From Nanobdellota archaeon (GTDB lineage Archaea; Nanobdellota; Nanobdellia; Woesearchaeales; UBA9642), in assembly GCA_021813435.1 (NCBI GenBank), contig JAKAKR010000014.1, forward strand, positions 1 to 64,000: 64,000 nucleotides of DNA, read 5' to 3'. The notes beneath the pieces are model-generated. The model was not told the DNA's origin, searched no databases, and was given only the letters and a program-made list of their open reading frames with translations. Of this stretch, positions 8,801-16,175 are shown piece by piece (position 1 is the stretch's first letter; each line of letters starts with the position of its first letter). Made by a program: the position numbers and the translations under genes.

Positions 8801-8952
8801 ATGAATTGCAAAAATTCGAGCATCTCATTAAAGAAAAAGTCGGCGCAGATACGCTTTCCTTTGAGAAATCCAATCCCACTTCTGATTATTTTGCGTCATC
8901 AATTGAAAAAATAAAGGGCAGGGAATTCGAGATACTCTTCAATACATTATAA
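5827..8952 (+). CDS. ileS: Isoleucyl-tRNA synthetase
   Basis: This class Ia synthetase charges tRNA-Ile. At 1041 residues it has the full-length archaeal/eukaryotic form. The HIGH motif appears as HLGT (residues 50-53) after GPPYTSG, KMSKS lies at about 602-606, the CP1 editing domain lies between them, and WWTTPWTIP-like sequence (IIWTTTPWTIP) marks the editing region. The anticodon-binding domain fills the C-terminal third. A TATTTAAAC box about 26 nt upstream of the ATG plus GAGGG just before it fix the start. It is monocistronic. A tRNA-Ile(UAU) gene in the same window is one of its substrates. Confidence 0.97.
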   Translation: MQNYVFSEIESATLKFWEESGIYPQIKKRNHGKEKFYFLQGPPYTSGRIHLGTAWNHMLKDQILRYKRMQGFDVWDRNGYDMHGLPTENKVQKKFDLQTKKDIEDFGVEKFAHECLKFSRENAAIMSDDLWKMGVWMNHAEAYMPIHNSFIEGEWMLIKKAHEKNRLYKGNKVMTWCKSCETALAKHELEYQTVEDNSIFVKFKVNGKQDEYLIIWTTTPWTIPFNLAVMVNPELQYLRAKVLVDEKTEKYETWIVSTALATAFISGVAGKSFEIIEEFLGEKLKGVSYTHPFHAILPQYAALKTHHANVHTVILSEEYVDTSAGTGLVHCAPGCGPEDYEVGRAFNIPPFNTIDELGAFPLDMNAFSGMVAKKDDNLFIDKLRESGALIETTFVEHEYAHCWRCKNPVIFRLTEQWFFKTEDIKDRMLAFNKDINWIPGTAKNAFDSWLKNLKDNSITKQRFWGTPVPIWVCNDAHCNKYRVFGSVAELREHAITPIPDNLHKPWIDSVHCSCICGGTMTRIPDVLDVWIDAGTTSWNCLDYPHQTVLFEKYFPADFIVEGKDQIRGWFNLLMVASTLAFDRPPFKNVSMHGFITDVEGEKMSKSLGNIISPYEIIDKYGVDTLRYYAIDITIGDDMSFSWDEVLLKHKNLIIFWNLHQFLIDYQSHQALSLPKHPVFGDEEKYMRSRLHSTIKSLTAALEGYRLDAAPSAVENLFMDLSRVYIQLIREKSVVGTEEEKEAILAVLYETILSALKMFSIVCPFITERMYQNLKAVPAFNLTEESIHAYSWPHHDESCINPQIETAMQQVQDVMQAVLSCRDKLKLGVRWPLAEVIVDTGDAEVSRAVNDLSELIARQVNVKKITLKAMDAELKVKPNYKALGKDFGNETHRIIEAITAHAGEIIAHIKANKGFRFEQFEITSNHVVLERLCPQGYEMAEFRGGIVYLEKAVTKELELEGFAREITRRVQQLRKDKNLNKKDVIALTIVGGHELQKFEHLIKEKVGADTLSFEKSNPTSDYFASSIEKIKGREFEILFNTL

Positions 8953-8966
8953 TGTGATTATCATAA

Positions 8967-9045
8967 CGCGATTATCATCGCGTGATATTCTTCTTTCTCA
9001 TCACATGATATTCTTCTTCTCTATTACATGATATATCATTCTTCT
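8967..9045. repeat. Hairpin and imperfect 23-nt tandem repeat after ileS
   Basis: CGCGAT-TATC-ATCGCG (8967-8982) forms a 6-bp hairpin 14 nt after the ileS stop and may help termination. It runs into two similar 23-nt units, 8981-9003 and 9004-9026, and a partial third (from 9027), each of the type CRTGATATTCTTCTTYT. The rest of the gap to 9227 is AT-rich, with a repeated ATAATACACTAT and a TATA box near 9150-9158. Confidence 0.5.
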
Positions 9046-9226
9046 TAAATTACTCTACTATAATAATACACTATACTATCATAATACACTATTTTACGCT
9101 AGTTATTCTTCTCAAATTCTTTAATCAATTTTCACGTCCTTTTATCAAAACATTTATATAGTAGTTATTTCTATATATTTTTTATATTATACTCGATTTA
9201 TAGTATGTTGGAGTTGGGGGATAGTA

Positions 9227-9694
9227 ATGAGTAAGCTTATTGCAGTCGATACGCCACTTGCGGAAATCACACTGCGTAAATATGAGAAGCCAGACGCATT
9301 AAAAGACCGTGACCTCGTCAGAAAACTCTGCCTGAGTATCGGACTTCTGCAGCCTGGAGATTCGCGCGATGTGATCGTTGATATCCTGTATGTCATTCTC
9401 AAGGCAAAAGAGCCGCTCAGTTCTATTGATGTCGAACGCGAAGTCATTGATTTCCGGCGGATCAACAAATTGCCGCTCCAAGGGATTGCGTCAAGCAATA
9501 TCAGAAGGCAACTCTTGCGCCTGCGCGACCTCTTCATTGTCGAGAAAGTGAAGAATGTCTATCGCATCACTGAAAACTCAGCACTCATCGAGACATTCAA
9601 TGAAAAGATCGAGAAATATTATCTCTCATCGATTGTTGAACGTGTCAAGGAATACGTCCAGGAAGTCGATACCCGTTTTCTGCATAAAGACTAA
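9227..9694 (+). CDS. Winged-helix-type protein, unknown
   Basis: The 155-residue protein is rich in charged helices. The middle (about residues 55-110: VILKAKEPLSSIDVEREV ... SNIRRQLLRLRDLFIVEKV ... YRITE) looks like a winged helix-turn-helix with a beta wing, and the C-terminus is a helical extension. A DNA-binding role is therefore likely but the target is unknown. GGGGGAT at 9216-9222 gives the ATG at 9227 a good ribosome binding site. The methyltransferase-kinase gene follows after 39 nt. Confidence 0.6.
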   Translation: MSKLIAVDTPLAEITLRKYEKPDALKDRDLVRKLCLSIGLLQPGDSRDVIVDILYVILKAKEPLSSIDVEREVIDFRRINKLPLQGIASSNIRRQLLRLRDLFIVEKVKNVYRITENSALIETFNEKIEKYYLSSIVERVKEYVQEVDTRFLHKD

Positions 9695-9733
9695 TCAGGC
9701 GCATTCATCCGCAACTGCGCTGCAGGCAATGCA

Positions 9734-10912
9734 ATGAACAAGACCGTCTATGAACCGCAGGAGGATTCACTGCTGCTTCTTGCCGCAGTAAAAAAATATG
9801 CACGCGGTACAGTCCTTGACATGGGATGCGGCTCGGGGATCCAGGGCATCACGGCATTGATGAACAGGAATGTGACTGCAATCACTTTTGCAGACATCAA
9901 TCCTTCAGCAATCACGCATGCAAAAACCGCGGCAACAGCTGCCGCTGCAACTGCTGCAATCCGCACTCCACTCTCATTCGTTCACTCTGATCTCTTTGCT
10001 ACTATCCCGCGCGAAGCGCTGTTTGACACCATCATCTTCAACCCGCCGTACCTTCCTGACGACGAGTACGATGCAGAAAAACACATCACCACCGGCGGAA
10101 AAGAAGGATACGAGACCATCCTCCGATTCTTGCAGGAAGCAAAAGATCATCTTGCGCGTGACGGGATCATACTGCTCCTCTTCAGTTCATTATCAAGAAA
10201 ATCTGTCATCGATAAAGCACTGCGGGAATTATCCTATGAAAAAAATCTTGTGGGGAAAACGCATGTCTTCATGGAGAATCTTTACGTCTATCTTCTCAAG
10301 CGATTGCAGGACCCGGACGTCATATTCAAGGGACACCGTGGAATCGTCGAGAAAAAACAAATCCTGCATCATGGAAAACCGCTCGTCGTGGCAGTCAAGC
10401 GGCCGCGGGGAACAAGTTATCAGGGAAAGAAAGAAGCAGCGTTCCTGCAACTGCTCAACACGCATCATATCGGGCCGCAATTCATCGCCTATGATGCGGT
10501 GTCAAACACGCTGACCATGGCATTCATCGAGGGTGATCGGATCGTTGACTATCTGGAAAAGTCATCGACCACAAAAAAAGACATTATGACGTTTTTAAGG
10601 GAAATACTTGGCCAAATCGCTACCCTGGACGCCCTGCACATCAATAAACAGGAACTCACCAATCCCTATAAGCATATCATTGTGACAAAATCCCGCGACC
10701 CGGTATTCATTGATTTTGAACGCTGCCATTACACGCCGCTCCCCAAAAACATCACGCAATTCATCCAATTCCTCGCATCAAAGCGCATGAATACTATCCT
10801 CAAGAAAAAAATGATCGACGTAGATACTCAAACATTGCATGACATTGCACGTAAATACAAACGTCACCCCACGCAGAACGTTGCAGCTGACATCATGCAG
10901 TGCATGCGCTAG
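9734..10912 (+). CDS. Mtq2-type methyltransferase fused to COG2112-like kinase
   Basis: Residues 1 to about 195 form a SAM methyltransferase: DMGCGSG at 29-35 and the catalytic NPPY at 103-106, the HemK/Mtq2 pattern used to methylate glutamine of the GGQ loop in peptide release factors. Residues about 200-392 look like the small archaeal Ser/Thr kinase family COG2112: a basic AVKRPRG segment (ATP-binding Lys), KEAAFLQLL, FIEGDRIVDYL, a HIIV catalytic-loop-like segment and IDFE, the DFG counterpart. The two parts are in one uninterrupted frame. Archaeal Mtq2 normally stands alone and works with Trm112. The kinase substrate is unknown. Confidence 0.8.
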   Translation: MNKTVYEPQEDSLLLLAAVKKYARGTVLDMGCGSGIQGITALMNRNVTAITFADINPSAITHAKTAATAAAATAAIRTPLSFVHSDLFATIPREALFDTIIFNPPYLPDDEYDAEKHITTGGKEGYETILRFLQEAKDHLARDGIILLLFSSLSRKSVIDKALRELSYEKNLVGKTHVFMENLYVYLLKRLQDPDVIFKGHRGIVEKKQILHHGKPLVVAVKRPRGTSYQGKKEAAFLQLLNTHHIGPQFIAYDAVSNTLTMAFIEGDRIVDYLEKSSTTKKDIMTFLREILGQIATLDALHINKQELTNPYKHIIVTKSRDPVFIDFERCHYTPLPKNITQFIQFLASKRMNTILKKKMIDVDTQTLHDIARKYKRHPTQNVAADIMQCMR

Positions 10913-10977
10913 ACCGGACAATACCTGGCATTGCCTGCAGTATGTCGTTTGTATGGTATATACTCAGTATACTCATG

Positions 10978-11889
10978 TTATGCTGCAGCGTGCAGAATGC
11001 GATATTCTTTCTGTGCGGCGCGCCTGCTTTGTATGGGTTTTTGCTGCGCAAAAGAGAGGTATTCACGCGCGTACTTGCTGAACGTTGCCTCTGCGATATG
11101 GATGCCGTACTGCTGTTCAAAATTTGCAGAGAGTTCGCGCAGTGATTTTCCTGATTCCACATACCCCTTGACAAGATACGTTCTCATCTCGTCACTGACG
11201 AGATCCCGATGGAATCTGATCTGCGGCAAGCGTGCATAGGATGGCTCGCAGGTCTTGTACTGCGATGCAACCTGCAGTATTGTGGAAAGATCATCCTGTA
11301 GTGCATGCGTTTTCCCGATGTACTGCGCAACTCTTGTCAATGATTTTCCCCGATACTTTTGCACATCAGTGATGAGTGTGGTCAGATAATCAAGACTGTA
11401 TGTTCCCGATGCCTGTTTTCCTAGTGATTGTTTTCCCGGTGATTGTTTCTCCTGCGATACAGGACTCCCGAGATATTCGTCGATAGTCTTGTGCGGAGAA
11501 AAAATACTTTGGGGTGTAACCGGCGATGCGATACCTGAAGCGTGAGTCATCACTGTTCTTGTCATGGTATTTACACCACTCTTGTCCTTATTCCTGTCCC
11601 TGTTCCAATCCCCATTTTTTAATACACTGCGTACATATCCCCAATCGCGCTTGACCTTCTTCCATTGATCAGTGATGAGCGTATGATAATCAGTCGAATA
11701 CTCGCAGGCTGCTGCAACTGCAGTCTTGAATGTATGTTTCCGGAATACTTTGTCGTACAAGAATTCATCGAGAGTCGATGCAAGTGATTTGACATTCGCA
11801 GAGAGCGAGCGTACAGTCCTTTTGGTAAGCGCATAATCAATTCCACGGCGTTCGAAGATTTTTTTAACGATGCGATCGAGTAATGGCAT
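10978..11889 (-). CDS. Unknown protein with C-terminal helix-turn-helix
   Basis: The product is 303 residues when started at the ATG 11889, which follows AGGGTGAAAGCC; this overlaps the 3' end of the L,D-transpeptidase gene by 26 nt, suggesting translational coupling. The N-terminal half is helical and basic. The middle has a low-complexity stretch with repeated SPGKQS/LGKQ units. Near the C-terminus, SGKSLRELSANFEQQYG-x-HIAEATFSKYARE reads as a resolvase-like helix-turn-helix. I do not recognise the family. It is the last gene of the minus-strand cluster. Confidence 0.55.
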   Translation of the reverse strand: MPLLDRIVKKIFERRGIDYALTKRTVRSLSANVKSLASTLDEFLYDKVFRKHTFKTAVAAACEYSTDYHTLITDQWKKVKRDWGYVRSVLKNGDWNRDRNKDKSGVNTMTRTVMTHASGIASPVTPQSIFSPHKTIDEYLGSPVSQEKQSPGKQSLGKQASGTYSLDYLTTLITDVQKYRGKSLTRVAQYIGKTHALQDDLSTILQVASQYKTCEPSYARLPQIRFHRDLVSDEMRTYLVKGYVESGKSLRELSANFEQQYGIHIAEATFSKYAREYLSFAQQKPIQSRRAAQKEYRILHAAA

Positions 11890-13291
11890 GGCTTTCACCC
11901 TGATATGCAACAGTATCCTTGACCCCTGAAGGGAATAGTGCGTGTTTCTGGGTATACGCGCGCATATACGCGCGAGTTGTTGCATGCAGTTTTTCAGACG
12001 CATGATTTGTCATATATGATTTGTACGGTTTTTTTGCAGTTGCCACTGCGATGCTGTCATGGGACGCCTGATGTGTTATGGTATAATACTTGCGCAGTAA
12101 TTTTGTCATTTCTTTGTTCTCAAATATGATGATCGGCGTTCCTTCAGTAATGATCCCTTCCTCAATAAACGTCTTCATCTGCGCATTGTCAAATCTGGTA
12201 CATCCATGGGAGCGCCCATACCCAAAATTATACACTGTCTTGTTTTTTTCATCTTGCGGCGTTATCCCTAAAGGCTCAGGAGGCTGGTACGTGCGAGGGT
12301 CTCCCTTGAATGATGAACCATTGCCGTGCCCCCATATATGATCAAGGATTGTGAACACATACGGACCATAGGCGCGTTTTCCGTCGAAAAGCAGCCGGTC
12401 CCCTCTGCGGATGTCCTGCGCAGGATATACACCTTCAGGAGTCTTTCCATCACCGCTATGATGTTTTTTCCCATATATTTTTGCAGTGGAACAATCAACT
12501 TCACCGACCGGATAATATGGCATGAATCTCTGGCCCGGATCATTACGAAAGATTCCTGCTTTCTGGAATGTTTTATTGATTACAATGGCATACGGCGTTG
12601 ATGCATCGTTGAGTGCAAAGAGTTCTTCCAATGCGTCCTCTAATCTGCGCTCTTTGAAATATGCATTATCACTATAACGCCTTCCTGTTGCCCGCGCGTA
12701 TGCTGCGATCTGTTCCTCAGCATCACCGGGCAGGATGAGTTGCGGCAACGTGTACTCTTTTTTTGATGGAATTTTTGACGGCAGGGTTAGTCGAGTGAGC
12801 ACCTCTGGAACAGCTGTGACTGTCATCTGCGGTTTGAGCGCGCTCGGTTTGAGTATATCTTCAAGTACTCGTGGTGTGATATCCTCCGGCAACCTTTCCT
12901 CTTGTCCCTGGAGCAACTGCTCTTTGCGGCGCGCATTCTTTGCAATGTTCTCTTCCCAAAATTCTGGAGGAACAAATGGGTGATACGGGAGTTGCGTTAC
13001 CGTGTCAACAATTGCAGTAGCGGCAAGGACATTCTTGTCAGGGAAAGATGCAGGATTTTTTGCATTGCCAAATATCCCTTTAAGTTCAGTGTTCGCATAC
13101 AGCACGACTGAAGCGACTGTAGCGATGCTGATGGCGCTTGCCACTGTACTCATCAAAAAACTGCGGTGGGGACGTTGATGCAGCTGTTCTGTTCCTCCCC
13201 TTTTCTGCGGTGCGCGCTGATATGTTTGCGCTGCTGCGCGTTCATCGCTCTCGAGCGCTTGCGCTATCTGCGCATTGGTGTGATATTCCAT
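11864..13291 (-). CDS. L,D-transpeptidase (YkuD) domain protein, membrane anchored
   Basis: The 475-residue protein has one TM segment at about 50-70, a long Pro-rich extracellular linker, and a YkuD-type domain at about 250-400. Diagnostic pieces are DGKTPEGVY, a conserved ILDHIWGHGNG region with the first His, and SHGCTRFDNAQM, the canonical SHGCxR motif with the nucleophilic Cys. About 70 residues follow the domain. YkuD enzymes cross-link peptidoglycan stem peptides in bacteria; an archaeon lacking murein must use it on something else, or it is an acquired cell-wall-acting enzyme. It belongs to a minus-strand cluster with a degenerate paralogue just upstream. Confidence 0.82.
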   Translation of the reverse strand: MEYHTNAQIAQALESDERAAAQTYQRAPQKRGGTEQLHQRPHRSFLMSTVASAISIATVASVVLYANTELKGIFGNAKNPASFPDKNVLAATAIVDTVTQLPYHPFVPPEFWEENIAKNARRKEQLLQGQEERLPEDITPRVLEDILKPSALKPQMTVTAVPEVLTRLTLPSKIPSKKEYTLPQLILPGDAEEQIAAYARATGRRYSDNAYFKERRLEDALEELFALNDASTPYAIVINKTFQKAGIFRNDPGQRFMPYYPVGEVDCSTAKIYGKKHHSGDGKTPEGVYPAQDIRRGDRLLFDGKRAYGPYVFTILDHIWGHGNGSSFKGDPRTYQPPEPLGITPQDEKNKTVYNFGYGRSHGCTRFDNAQMKTFIEEGIITEGTPIIIFENKEMTKLLRKYYTITHQASHDSIAVATAKKPYKSYMTNHASEKLHATTRAYMRAYTQKHALFPSGVKDTVAYQGESHAITRSHR

Positions 13292-13347
13292 AGTATACTC
13301 CTGCTTATTTTGCCGGCGTCTTACCGGTGTTACTCTTGTCGGTGTTA

Positions 13348-14361
13348 TTACTCTTGGACCCGTACCATGAGTCGGTATTGCAATGCTTTCCTATAGACAG
13401 TGTTGAATGCAGCGTTATTGATGCGCCAGCCATTGCGGTTGGTGACCAATCGCTCATCGATCTCGCCTTGATGCTCATTATTCAATCCTGCACCGGCAAT
13501 GCCGCAGTTCGGATTGCTCTTATTGAAAAAAAGGTATCCGGGCGCGCGATCATTCGACAGCTGCATGGTCTTGTAGACCTCGTAGATACCATTAGGTGTG
13601 GTATTGACAGGCTGCGATGCGGCATACTCGCCGACAATTTCAGCCTGCTTATTGCTGTATATCGCGCGCAGCACTGCCTCACCCTCAGACTTGTCAAGCG
13701 TGAGTTCATAGCCGACAAGTGACGCGACTGGCGCGCGTTGCGTCGCGTTGACTCTTGTATCGACTGAAGCCTGCGCAGGAATGATGCGCGGCTGACGGTA
13801 TGTTTCTGATGCTGCGCCCTCGGGCATCTGCAACTGGACCTGGACAGTCTTCGGCTTATTCATCTCTTCTTTGATCTTACTCAATTCATTGGTGACTTTC
13901 TCAAGATCCTGCTTGTTCTGCTGTTGACTGTTGTAGATGGACTCCACTCTTTCTTTGACTGCGTTCTGGGTTTCATAGATCGGATCCATTTTTTTTACAA
14001 TAACATCCTGGCCCTCATAGATGGGCGCGATCTTTTCATCGATACTGGACTTGATCTTATCAGTCTCTGTGGAAGACAGTCCCCTCTTGATCTTCATGGT
14101 ATCACGGATAAAATCGCGATCCAACTGCCGCTGCTCTATCTGCTGTTTTCCATTCAGGTAAGTCTTTGTCAGTTCATTGCATGACGGCACGATATTGTGG
14201 AATGTCATGTAAGTTGCAAAGATGAGCGCGCTTCCCTTGAATATGCCGATGCGTGCGCGCTTATACTCTTCCTTGTCGCGGTATGCACGAAAAAAATATC
14301 CTGCGGTTGCACCGATACCGATTTTTGTTAATTCCCAAATCTTGCTTTTAAGTTCTGTCAT
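13348..14361 (-). CDS. Membrane coiled-coil protein with degenerate YkuD-like C-terminus
   Basis: The 337-residue protein (ATG at 14361 preceded by AGGAGG) has a membrane-proximal N-terminus with a hydrophobic segment near 40-60, a coiled coil at about 75-165 (IDEKIAPIYEGQDV and similar repeats), a Pro/Gln linker and a C-terminal domain of about 130 residues. That domain contains TTPNGIYEV, GIAGAG and NRNGWRINNAAF, which line up with the TPxGxY, IHGT and SHGCxRxxN motifs of L,D-transpeptidases but lack the catalytic Cys and His. I infer an inactive paralogue of the downstream gene. It overlaps the upstream gene by 14 nt. Confidence 0.55.
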   Translation of the reverse strand: MTELKSKIWELTKIGIGATAGYFFRAYRDKEEYKRARIGIFKGSALIFATYMTFHNIVPSCNELTKTYLNGKQQIEQRQLDRDFIRDTMKIKRGLSSTETDKIKSSIDEKIAPIYEGQDVIVKKMDPIYETQNAVKERVESIYNSQQQNKQDLEKVTNELSKIKEEMNKPKTVQVQLQMPEGAASETYRQPRIIPAQASVDTRVNATQRAPVASLVGYELTLDKSEGEAVLRAIYSNKQAEIVGEYAASQPVNTTPNGIYEVYKTMQLSNDRAPGYLFFNKSNPNCGIAGAGLNNEHQGEIDERLVTNRNGWRINNAAFNTVYRKALQYRLMVRVQE

Positions 14362-14647
14362 CTTGGACCTCCTGGAGGAGTTTTTGCGCGTATGCTGGCT
14401 GCGCTTCTGATGGCGCTTCGGGCGATACTTCGCTGCCGCGTTTTGCAAAATACTTGAAATACGCGACCTTCATCCGCTCGTAGGTCTCACGCCCGAATTT
14501 ATTGACGAGCGCTTTCTCTGCTTCGGGCGCCTCGAGCGCGTCATGTTCTCCGCGCAATATCTTCTTGAAGACGCCGCCATATGTGTGGATGCTGCCTGCG
14601 GCAGCGGAGAAATCTTCGACGAGTTCTGTGATCTCCTCAAGTTTCAT
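14348..14647 (-). CDS. Small charged protein, unknown
   Basis: The 99-residue protein starts MKLEEITELVEDF and is mostly helical and charged, ending in an Ala/Glu/Pro-rich tail. No known family is evident. Its 3' end overlaps the coiled-coil gene by 14 nt and it begins 14 nt after the preceding small gene, so it is part of the same transcript. Confidence 0.5.
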   Translation of the reverse strand: MKLEEITELVEDFSAAAGSIHTYGGVFKKILRGEHDALEAPEAEKALVNKFGRETYERMKVAYFKYFAKRGSEVSPEAPSEAQPAYAQKLLQEVQDDRT

Positions 14648-14661
14648 TTGCTGTTGATCGC

Positions 14662-14892
14662 TTATTTGGTGAACTTCTCTGCGCCATAGATAACTGCGCC
14701 GGCACCGACGACCTTTTCAGTGACTTTGGAGTATTTCTCCCCGTTCTTTGTTTTTTCCTTGAGATAGTTGTCGATTTCTGGCTTGAGCCCCTCGTAGATT
14801 GTTGCGCTGAGCGGCACGATTGCGCGCTTGAGTCTTCCGAGTATCCCTACTTTTTGTTCAAGGTTCTCTTGCTTATTCTCTTCGGTTCCCAT
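14662..14892 (-). CDS. Small charged protein, first gene of YkuD cluster
   Basis: The 76-residue product has acidic and basic helices and a weakly hydrophobic Gly/Ala segment near the end (VVGAGAVIYGAE). GGGGTG lies 8-13 nt before the ATG at 14892, and an AT-rich TTTATTAAAA box near 14962-14971 could be its promoter. No homologue is recognised. It leads the run of five minus-strand genes ending at 10978. Confidence 0.5.
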   Translation of the reverse strand: MGTEENKQENLEQKVGILGRLKRAIVPLSATIYEGLKPEIDNYLKEKTKNGEKYSKVTEKVVGAGAVIYGAEKFTK

Positions 14893-15119
14893 TCAAAACA
14901 CCCCACGTATTGTTGTATGCGTTCTTGCCCTGATTGGCAATGCTGTTATGAAGCGAATTGTTTTTAATAAATTGTCGACGAGAAATCCGGAAGACTTGCG
15001 GCGCATTCCGCAAGAATTTCGATTATGACATACCGTGACTGCGTTGGAGAGAGAGAAATTTTGCGCTGATACACTCGCTGTAGACGCCACGTATAACGGC
15101 GCGTTTTAATGATATGGTA

Positions 15120-15641
15120 TTATCGGGTATAATTATCGATCTGCCGATCGAGGGGGAGAAGACGCGGGAACACATAATTGATGACACCAAGCACTCCTTT
15201 TTTATTATAGGCGTCCAGTCCGCGGTAGCACATGATGGCAAGCGAGAAATCCTTCTTGCGTGTTGATTCCATCTCTGTCAATTGTTTTCCGTCGATGAGT
15301 TGGATTCCTTTTTCCTTGGCAAATGCCTGCGCAGGACTGCTATATCCTTGATTAGTGATCATCTCTGCGTGGATAGTGTCGATGAGAAAGAGCCGGAGCT
15401 TTGCATAGAACTCCTCGACTTCTGCAATCCCCACATTGGTCTTGCAATGATACTTGCATTCAGTATATCGCTTCTCGAACATGCGATAATATACAATATC
15501 GAATTCACGGGTGATGATTTCTCGATGGACAGTTTTTTTATAGAATTGGTTTGTCTTTACATTCCAGTATCCGCGGTCGCGATAGATTTCTGCGACATTC
15601 TGCTCCAGTCCATGTCCTTTATGCTGCGGTTTCTTGTTCAT
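15120..15641 (-). CDS. PD-(D/E)XK (Mrr-like) endonuclease-fold protein
   Basis: The 173-residue protein reads KGHGLEQNVAEIYRDRGYWNV ... REFDIVYY ... YTECKYH, matching the restriction-endonuclease fold: a conserved Glu in helix 1, Asp in the second strand and E-x-K in the third. A predicted DNA nuclease of the Mrr_cat type is likely. It starts 3 nt after the upstream gene's stop, with GGTGAATC as ribosome binding site, so the two are coupled. The target is unknown. Confidence 0.7.
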   Translation of the reverse strand: MNKKPQHKGHGLEQNVAEIYRDRGYWNVKTNQFYKKTVHREIITREFDIVYYRMFEKRYTECKYHCKTNVGIAEVEEFYAKLRLFLIDTIHAEMITNQGYSSPAQAFAKEKGIQLIDGKQLTEMESTRKKDFSLAIMCYRGLDAYNKKGVLGVINYVFPRLLPLDRQIDNYTR

Positions 15642-15644
15642 GAT

Positions 15645-16025
15645 TCACCAGCTATGGGAGAAGAAGAGCCGACGGGTATTGCCGAGATCTGCAGTGATAA
15701 TGTATCGTTTTATCCGGCTCACGCGGTACGCATCATGGAGCGCAGCGATGAATGCGCGATATTCCTTGGCGCTGCAGAATTGCGCGCGCAAAAGGATTCC
15801 GCAGTCAGTGATGCAGACCCTTTTGACTTGCGGATGCATCTTAAGGTAGGTGATGAGTCTTTTTGCCGGCGTAGTGTCCATAAACATGAATTCCCTTCTC
15901 GGACGCATCGAGACGACATGGAGCGGCTCCTGGCGTGTCATCTGCAGATTCATGAAGACATCACTGTACTTTGTATCCTCACCCACTTGCGATTTCATCA
16001 CTGCATATAATGGCGCAATATTCAT
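15645..16025 (-). CDS. Hypothetical protein coupled to PD-(D/E)XK gene
   Basis: With the ATG at 16025 the product is 126 residues, begins MNIAPLYAVMKSQVGEDTKY and has alternating beta and basic segments. No family is recognised. An upstream in-frame ATG at 16067 would add 14 residues. It is translated just ahead of the nuclease-fold gene (3-nt gap), so a shared task is likely. Confidence 0.5.
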   Translation of the reverse strand: MNIAPLYAVMKSQVGEDTKYSDVFMNLQMTRQEPLHVVSMRPRREFMFMDTTPAKRLITYLKMHPQVKRVCITDCGILLRAQFCSAKEYRAFIAALHDAYRVSRIKRYIITADLGNTRRLFFSHSW

Positions 16026-16175
16026 AAGCCTTTGGCAAAAAAAACCGGAAGATTTTCGGAGAAACAATCGCTCTATGTCATGTAAACTGACATCATAGCA
16101 GAATTAATCATGATAGGATTATGCTGATTATAACAATAGAATGATAATAAAAAATAAAAATGTAAAATTATGCGC

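Noticed and set aside
8981..9045. 23-nt repeats considered as a CRISPR array
   Set aside because: Units are directly adjacent with no spacers and vary in sequence; no cas genes are present.
14893..15090. 65-residue ORF upstream of the YkuD cluster
   Set aside because: It ends one base before the real start, contains the cluster's probable promoter and has no homology seen.
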